A DNA stretch of 6,142 nucleotides from Bacteroidales bacterium (lineage in GTDB: Bacteria > Bacteroidota > Bacteroidia > Bacteroidales > UBA932): the NCBI GenBank assembly GCA_024689525.1, contig JAILDI010000035.1:1-6142 (forward strand), in the 5' to 3' direction. A program made the translations under genes and the position numbers. Every line of letters begins with the position of its first letter. The first letter of the stretch is position 1. Of the stretch, positions 1 to 4,217 are shown piece by piece. The notes under the pieces were generated by a model, which ran no database searches, was not told where the DNA came from, and saw nothing but the letters and a program-made list of their open reading frames with translations.

Positions 1-39
1 GACTGCGTGTTAAGCATAAACCATTATTATTCAACATGT

Positions 40-71
40 TAAAGTTACAAAAAAGATTGCAGACCACCAAA
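40..71 (-). promoter_or_regulatory. Leftward Bacteroidota-type promoter
   Basis: On the minus strand a TTTG (71-68, within TTTGGTGG) is followed after exactly 20 nt by TAACTTTA (47-40), which matches the Bacteroidota -7 consensus TAnnTTTG at all but the last base. Transcription would start around position 33 and run out of the left edge, so the gene it serves is not visible. Spacing and the -33 box are both canonical for the primary sigma factor of this phylum. Activity is inferred. Confidence 0.5.
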
Positions 72-92
72 TAAATTCATGGAAATCTGCAA
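49..92 (-). terminator. Possible weak terminator after the dpp11 transcript
   Basis: A 7-bp perfect inverted repeat, TTGCAGA/TCTGCAA (57-63 and 86-92), with a 22-nt loop is followed on the minus strand by six T residues (54-49). It lies where the leftward peptidase transcript should end. The stem is short and the loop large, so this is a weak candidate. It also overlaps the -33 region of the leftward promoter. A second run of six T residues follows the stem on the plus strand, so the structure is nearly symmetric. Confidence 0.28.
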
Positions 93-129
93 ACTTTTTT
101 CTCACTTGGCTGCGGTTTAGAGGACTTTT

Positions 130-291
130 TCAGCGGCCTCCGCCACAGATCAGACCTTGCGCACAATCTTCCAGCCGATGAGAGTAAAGGCGATGAGGGT
201 GATGGAAAATGCCGATGCTCACAGCCTGCAGCGCCACAAGCGCCGCGATGGGTACCAGCGACAGCCATCTTCTGGTCCGCGTGCCCGCCAT
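130..291 (-). pseudogene. Short hydrophobic reading frame, apparently frameshifted
   Basis: An ATG (291-289) lies 1 nt after the TAG of the peptidase gene, an arrangement typical of translational coupling. As it stands the frame encodes 53 residues ending at 130: a basic start (RTRR), about 20 hydrophobic residues (WLSLVPIAALVALQAVSIGI), then a polar tail with HHPHR. If one base is skipped near position 204, the frame instead continues into ITLIAFTLIGWKIVRKV and stops at 150, giving about 46 residues with a hydrophobic second half and a basic end, as expected of a small inner-membrane protein. The hydrophobicity on both sides of the switch suggests a +1 frameshift (mutation or sequencing error) in a small membrane protein, or the remnant of a larger transporter. 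The start faintly recalls NhaC-type antiporter N-termini, but this is only an impression. The family is not recognised. Confidence 0.35.
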
Positions 292-292
292 A

Positions 293-2251
293 CTAGTTGA
301 ATCGCATTTCGTCCAGGAGATAACCGGCGTGGCCGATTTCCTTGATTATGAAGAGTATGTAGCGCACGTCCAGGGAGATGTTGCGGCAGATTTCCGGGTC
401 GAAGACCAGGTCGCTCATCGTCCCTTCCCATACGCGGTCGAAGTTTATGCCGATGAGCTCGCCGTCGGCGTTGAGCACCGGGCTTCCGGAGTTGCCGCCC
501 GTGGTGTGGTTCGTGGCCAGGAAGCAGACGGGCTGATCCTCGTAGCCGCCGCGGGCGTAGATATCGCGCAGTTCCTGAGGGATATTGTAGTCGAAGATGT
601 CCGGATTGTCTTTTTCGATAATGCCGCGCAACGTGGATACGTGCTTGTAGTATATGGCATCGGCAGGCCTGTAGCCTTCCACGTGGCCATAGGCTACGCG
701 AAGCGTGAGGTTGGCGTCCGGATAGAAGGCCTTGTCGGGCTCGAACTCCATTTGGCCGCGCATATATTTGCGGTAGAGGAGGTTTATGGCCTGCTCCATC
801 TCGTCCAGCTGGGGGTAAATCCCATCCCAGAACTCCCTGTCCAGGGCTCTGGCCAGTTCGGCCGCCAGCTCGTCATCGGCAAAGACTGCGTCCTTCAGGG
901 CCTCCATCGACCCGTATTTTTCGCGGAGGTCCAGGAAGAAGCCCGGCTTGAATTTGTCGTCCAGAGCCTTGTCGAAGGCCGACATCATTGCCACGAAGAT
1001 CTCCTCGTCGATGGGCTGGTAGTAGTCTTTCATATTGATGCCGCGCCCGGAGGCCATACGCAGTTTTTCGATGCTGCGGACGGTCTCGTTGTAGTATTCG
1101 TAGGCCCGGAAATACGGGTTGCGGAGAGCGTACATATTACTCAGATGCTCCGTTATCCAGGCGTATTCTGTGCCCCGGGCCCACTGCTCGAAGCGGGCCT
1201 CGTACTCCTGCTTGGCGGGAACCACGTTGTTCTTGCGGAGGCCTTTTTCTTCTCCCTGCCACTTCTTCCACGCGTTAGCTACGCTCGCATACTTGGATGA
1301 ATACTGGATTCGCACGGCCTGGCTCTGTGACATATACTTCTTCATAATCTCCAAGCGTGTGGTGCGGAGGGCAATCTTCTCGGGATCGGAGATGTCCTGG
1401 ATATAGCGGACGGCCTCCGAGTGCACATACTCCTCGGTGCTTCCGGGGCAGCCGTACACAAAGGTGAAATCGCCTTCATTCACGCCCTTGAGGGATATTG
1501 TGAGCGATTTTTTGGGCCTGTAGGGCTGGTTCGACGGGCTGTAATCGGCCGGTTCGTTATCGGCATCGGCATAAATGCGGAAAATTGAAAAATCGCCGGT
1601 ATGGCGGGGCCACATCCAGTTGTCGGTTTCTCCTCCGAACTTGCCGATGGACGACGGCGGAGCGCCCACCAGACGCACGTCGCGGTACTCCTTGAACACG
1701 AACAGGAAGTACTGATTGCCGTAATACAGGGCCTCCACGCTGGCTTTGATGCCGTTCTGTCCCTTGGTTATCTGTTCGATGAGCTTATTGCTGTTTTTCT
1801 CAATGAGCTTCTGGCGCTGCTCCTCCGTCATCTTGGACTTGTAGCCCTTCAGGACCACGGCTGTTACGTCTTCCATCCTTTCCAGGAAACGCACGGTGAG
1901 TCCCGGGTTGGGGAGTTCCTGCGAGTTGTTCATCGCCCAGAAACCGTCCTTCAGGTAGTCGTGCTCCACGGAAGAATGCCTCTGGATGAAACTGTATCCA
2001 CAGTGGTGGTTCGTGAACAGGAGCCCCTGGTCGCTCACCAGTTCCCCCGTGCACCCGCTTCCGAACAGCACCACGGCATCCTTCAGGCACGCCTGATTCA
2101 CGCTGTAGATGTCCTCGGCACTGAGCCTGCAGCCCTTGGACTGCATATCGGGAATCCTTTCTGAAATAAGTACTGGCAGCCACATGCCCTCATCGGCAAT
2201 GGCATTGAAACACACGGCTAGTGCCGCTGCAAGTGCGATAATCTTCTTCAT
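293..2251 (-). CDS. dpp11: S46 family dipeptidyl-peptidase, DPP11-like (Asp/Glu-specific)
   Basis: This 652-residue secreted serine peptidase should remove dipeptides with Asp or Glu in second position from peptide N-termini in the periplasm, feeding amino-acid fermentation. Residues 1-19 form a signal peptide (MKKII..., likely cleavage after AIA, before DEGMW, the usual mature start of S46 enzymes). The catalytic triad is visible: His83 in TNHHCGY, Asp220 in PRHTGDF and Ser588 in TGGNSGSP. In Porphyromonas gingivalis DPP11 the residue 18 positions after the catalytic Ser is Arg673, against Gly in DPP7. Here that position is Arg606 (NFDRVWEG), which supports DPP11 over DPP7. The start at 2251 is chosen over the in-frame ATG at 2296 because the signal peptide begins there and the -7 box lies between the two. 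The Asp-to-Ser spacing is 368 residues against about 428 in the P. gingivalis enzyme, so the helical domain is shortened. Both ends and all catalytic motifs are intact. Confidence 0.93.
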   Translation of the reverse strand: MKKIIALAAALAVCFNAIADEGMWLPVLISERIPDMQSKGCRLSAEDIYSVNQACLKDAVVLFGSGCTGELVSDQGLLFTNHHCGYSFIQRHSSVEHDYLKDGFWAMNNSQELPNPGLTVRFLERMEDVTAVVLKGYKSKMTEEQRQKLIEKNSNKLIEQITKGQNGIKASVEALYYGNQYFLFVFKEYRDVRLVGAPPSSIGKFGGETDNWMWPRHTGDFSIFRIYADADNEPADYSPSNQPYRPKKSLTISLKGVNEGDFTFVYGCPGSTEEYVHSEAVRYIQDISDPEKIALRTTRLEIMKKYMSQSQAVRIQYSSKYASVANAWKKWQGEEKGLRKNNVVPAKQEYEARFEQWARGTEYAWITEHLSNMYALRNPYFRAYEYYNETVRSIEKLRMASGRGINMKDYYQPIDEEIFVAMMSAFDKALDDKFKPGFFLDLREKYGSMEALKDAVFADDELAAELARALDREFWDGIYPQLDEMEQAINLLYRKYMRGQMEFEPDKAFYPDANLTLRVAYGHVEGYRPADAIYYKHVSTLRGIIEKDNPDIFDYNIPQELRDIYARGGYEDQPVCFLATNHTTGGNSGSPVLNADGELIGINFDRVWEGTMSDLVFDPEICRNISLDVRYILFIIKEIGHAGYLLDEMRFN

Positions 2252-2259
2252 ACTATCGG

Positions 2260-2267
2260 CAAATATA
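2260..2267 (-). promoter_or_regulatory. -7 box of the dpp11 promoter
   Basis: TATATTTG on the minus strand is a perfect TAnnTTTG -7 element. It ends only 8 nt before the ATG at 2251, so the expected start of transcription falls within about 1-4 nt of the start codon and the mRNA is nearly leaderless. No TTTG is found 18-21 nt upstream. That position is occupied by the inverted TGTCGCTCA motif at 2285-2295, which hints at a regulated promoter. Confidence 0.6.
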
Positions 2268-2284
2268 CGGCTTTTTCGGGAAAC

Positions 2285-2330
2285 TTTGAGCGACACTTCC
2301 TGGCCCTGTCGCTCAAAATGTCGCTCAAAA
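2285..2330. repeat. TGTCGCTCA motif cluster: one inverted and two tandem copies
   Basis: The 12-mer TGTCGCTCAAAA occurs twice in direct tandem (2307-2318 and 2319-2330). Its first 11 bases occur inverted as TTTGAGCGACA at 2285-2295, separated from the first copy by 11 nt, so a hairpin with an 11-bp perfect stem is possible. A further 9-base copy, TGTCGCTCA, lies at 2433-2441. The inverted copy covers the expected -33 position of the dpp11 promoter. It could be a set of operator sites for a regulator or a repetitive element. No known binding site is recognised. Confidence 0.6.
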
Positions 2331-2351
2331 GCAGGACCTGTCGTTCTGGCG

Positions 2352-2458
2352 CGTGAAATGCAACTCGCTGTGAATCAACGAATAACGCAATTTAAGGTGG
2401 GAATTCTTCCCACCTTAAATCACATAAGCGGCTGTCGCTCAGTTACTTACATTTCACG
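2352..2458. repeat. Concentric inverted-repeat element with a perfect central hairpin
   Basis: A perfect 14-bp inverted repeat (2390-2403 and 2407-2420, core AAGGTGGGAA/TTCCCACCTT) encloses a 3-nt loop. A second perfect 9-bp inverted repeat, CGTGAAATG (2352-2360) and CATTTCACG (2450-2458), surrounds it. Both share the same centre, position 2405, so the whole is a 107-bp palindromic unit. Aligned symmetrically, the stretch between the two repeats still pairs more than chance would give (about 13 of 29 positions by hand count). TTCTG flanks the unit on both sides (2344-2348 and 2461-2465), 2-3 nt outside the repeats. There is no T-run, so it is not an ordinary terminator. A MITE- or REP-like element or a structured RNA are both possible. 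Confidence 0.6.
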
Positions 2459-2507
2459 GCTTCTGATGGGCCACATGCTTTTTCTCCTATGCGAAGCCGC
2501 ATCTATC

Positions 2508-2539
2508 CTTGCATCTTTCAATAAAAAACCCCATCTTTG
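2508..2539 (+). promoter_or_regulatory. Promoter of the small-peptide / fimbrillin-like operon
   Basis: CTTG (2508-2511) and CATCTTTG (2532-2539) are separated by exactly 20 nt. They match the Bacteroidota -33 (TTTG) and -7 (TAnnTTTG) elements with one mismatch each. Transcription would begin near 2545, leaving an untranslated leader of about 28 nt before the peptide ATG at 2573. The xylanase gene has a promoter of the same build (CTTG, 20 nt, GATATTTG). A second TTTG at 2543-2546 has no well-spaced -7 partner. Confidence 0.5.
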
Positions 2540-2572
2540 ATATTTGGTTGGCAATCTTAAGACTATCATTAT

Positions 2573-2695
2573 ATGAACGAGGACAAAAGATTTTACGAGG
2601 CTCCACAAACGGATGTCCTCGATCTTGCGCTGGCAAGGTCGTTCGTGCAGACTATCGCTGCGAAAAAAACGAATTATGAATCGGAGGAATGGTAA
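2573..2695 (+). CDS. Small peptide (40 residues), FYEAP...EEW type
   Basis: This 40-codon frame runs from ATG at 2573 to TAA at 2695. The peptide starts MNEDKRFYEAPQTDVLDLAL and ends ...NYESEEW. It is acidic at the C-terminus and has no signal peptide or membrane segment. Small proteins with a YEAP-like motif near the start, a hydrophobic valine/leucine stretch and an acidic, Trp-ending tail recur in Bacteroidales beside genes for fimbrillin-like and other surface lipoproteins. This is recalled rather than searched, and their function is not known to me. Support for a real gene: it starts about 28 nt after a good promoter, it lies 20 bp upstream of the lipoprotein start on the same strand, and its composition fits the family. 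It is probably co-transcribed with the next gene and may be translationally linked to it. Confidence 0.7.
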   Translation: MNEDKRFYEAPQTDVLDLALARSFVQTIAAKKTNYESEEW

Positions 2696-2715
2696 TAATT
2701 AAAACAAAATACACT

Positions 2716-4152
2716 ATGCAAAAGAGTAGTTTTTTGGCCGCAGCCATGATGCTGGGCGCCATGATTGTAAGCGGGCTTACTGCCTGCACAAAAGAGGGCG
2801 ATGCTCCTGAAACAGAGGTCTATGAGGTATGCATCCACGCCGCCAACGGGAGCGATGCCCAGAGCCGCGCCGTGACTATTGACGGCACAACGAGTACCAG
2901 CATTTTTACTACCAGTGAGCGGGTCTATGTATACAATCAGACCACGAATGCCATGCTTGACGGCTACCTCGAGCCATCGAATCTGAGCGAGAACGACACT
3001 AAGTGCGACCTTGTTGGCACTCTTACCGGGACCATAAGCCAGGGCGACATTCTTGTGCTACTTTACAATTTAAGCGTATTCAGTTCTACTAGTTTAACGT
3101 CTAACCGATTCGACTACAGGGGACAGAATGGCTTGGCCTCGGGGGCCCTTGATGGCGCAATAGCCACTGTGACGGCGATGTTTTATGAAAGCAATAAACT
3201 ATCGGCCTCAGAGACAGCCGAGTTTGAGAATCTGCAGTCCATTTTCCGCTTCAAATTCGTAGATGAAAGTAGTTCACCTATAACTGTGTCCAAACTCAGC
3301 ATCTATTCGGAAAATGGAAGTATTGCATATATGTGTACCCCGCTGGATGGACGCCATTATTCCGGAACAACAGTTAACAGCCTGGTTACGGTTAATCTTT
3401 CGACCCCCACCAGCGATTATCTTTATGTTGCCCTTGGTATCAAGGAGAGCGTTTCTGCCGGTGATGTAATAAACTTTACGGCAATCGATGATAATGGAGA
3501 AGAGTACAGGGGCACAAAGGCTGCGCCCTCAAGCGGATTCAATAATGGAAAGTATTATTATAACTCATCGGCCATCCATCTTACGAAGATTAATTACGAG
3601 CGGCCAACCATTACCTGGACCAGTGTTAAGAATGGGGCGCCCGTAGAGCCGTCCAATAGGTGTTATCTGGTTTACGGACCGGATAATAATCCTTCCGAGA
3701 TCACAATCAGCGGGAACAGCTATGGCTACTATTTCCAGCTGTATGGCGGCTCCACGGTTACACTCAGCAACCTCACGGCTACACTTGAAGATGTGATCAT
3801 GAGGTTCATCTATTCCAATGCGGATTTGAACATTATTGTCGATGGTACTAACAGCATTACCTGCACCGATTATCAAACTGTGGTTTATATAGGCGGTGCC
3901 CTTAAGCTCAGCGGCAACGGAACACTAACCGTCACAGCGCAAAGTGGTGTTTACTGCGGTATGTATGGAAGCAATTATCAGGGTTCTACTTCAACCGGAG
4001 AAACCGAAGTCACCGACCCCCTCGCCGCTCCGGGATTCAAGGTGATCCGCAGCGCCCGCACGGACCATGGCGACGGCACCTACACCTGGACCTATACCGT
4101 TACGCCGATCAATTATCTTCGCGCCGATTACACCGGAAGCGAATGGCTGTAA
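2716..4152 (+). CDS. Fimbrillin-like lipoprotein with C-terminal beta-helix-like domain
   Basis: This 478-residue predicted surface lipoprotein is a candidate fimbrial subunit or adhesin. Residues 1-23 are a lipoprotein signal with lipobox LTAC, acylated at Cys24. An acidic segment follows (TKEGDAPETE), consistent with export to the outer leaflet. Residues about 34-290 resemble fimbrillin (FimA/Mfa1-type) folds: a QSRA segment near 50-52, where an Arg-specific protease could trim the N-terminus as in type V pili, then SQGDILVLLYN, FDYRGQNG, FENLQSIFRFKF and the closing NGKYYYNSSAIHL. Residues about 296-463 are a second, repetitive beta-rich domain (STVTLSNLTATL, LNIIVDGTNSITC, LKLSGNGTLTVTA, then DGDGTYTWTYTV-like HGDGTYTWTYTV), similar to beta-helix segments in other Bacteroidales surface proteins. 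The protein stops soon after that motif. The start at 2716 is preferred to the in-frame ATG at 2689 because it begins the signal peptide and avoids overlapping the peptide gene. Polymerising subunit versus tip adhesin cannot be decided. Confidence 0.8.
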   Translation: MQKSSFLAAAMMLGAMIVSGLTACTKEGDAPETEVYEVCIHAANGSDAQSRAVTIDGTTSTSIFTTSERVYVYNQTTNAMLDGYLEPSNLSENDTKCDLVGTLTGTISQGDILVLLYNLSVFSSTSLTSNRFDYRGQNGLASGALDGAIATVTAMFYESNKLSASETAEFENLQSIFRFKFVDESSSPITVSKLSIYSENGSIAYMCTPLDGRHYSGTTVNSLVTVNLSTPTSDYLYVALGIKESVSAGDVINFTAIDDNGEEYRGTKAAPSSGFNNGKYYYNSSAIHLTKINYERPTITWTSVKNGAPVEPSNRCYLVYGPDNNPSEITISGNSYGYYFQLYGGSTVTLSNLTATLEDVIMRFIYSNADLNIIVDGTNSITCTDYQTVVYIGGALKLSGNGTLTVTAQSGVYCGMYGSNYQGSTSTGETEVTDPLAAPGFKVIRSARTDHGDGTYTWTYTVTPINYLRADYTGSEWL

Positions 4153-4174
4153 GCCCACTTTATGGTACGACAAA

Positions 4175-4196
4175 GCCCGACCTTTTCAGGCCGGGC
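4175..4196. terminator. Bidirectional stem-loop terminator between convergent genes
   Basis: GCCCGACCT (4175-4183) pairs with AGGCCGGGC (4188-4196) around a TTTC loop, with one internal mismatch (A-C) on the plus strand. On the minus strand the same position is a G-U pair and the stem is followed by CTTTG, so the structure is stronger for the leftward xylanase transcript. It lies 22 bp after the stop of the fimbrillin-like gene and 21 bp after the stop of the xylanase gene, so it can serve both. The U-tracts are short. Confidence 0.65.
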
Positions 4197-4217
4197 ATTC
4201 TTGTAGAGTAAAGATCT

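Noticed and set aside
209..1300. Long plus-strand open frame opposite the peptidase gene
   Set aside because: It is antisense to a clear DPP11 coding sequence with intact catalytic motifs; the predicted product has no recognisable domain and reflects GC-biased codons of the real gene.
1601..2164. Plus-strand open frame opposite the N-terminal half of dpp11
   Set aside because: Same shadow effect; no start signals or family motifs.
2252..2296. N-terminal extension of dpp11 to the in-frame ATG at 2296
   Set aside because: It would place 15 charged residues before a good signal peptide and would need transcription to start upstream of the perfect -7 box.
2109..2540. Plus-strand open frame that leaves dpp11 and covers the intergenic region
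   Set aside because: It begins antisense to the peptidase signal peptide, runs through the TGTCGCTCA cluster and the palindromic element, and has no recognisable protein features or promoter.
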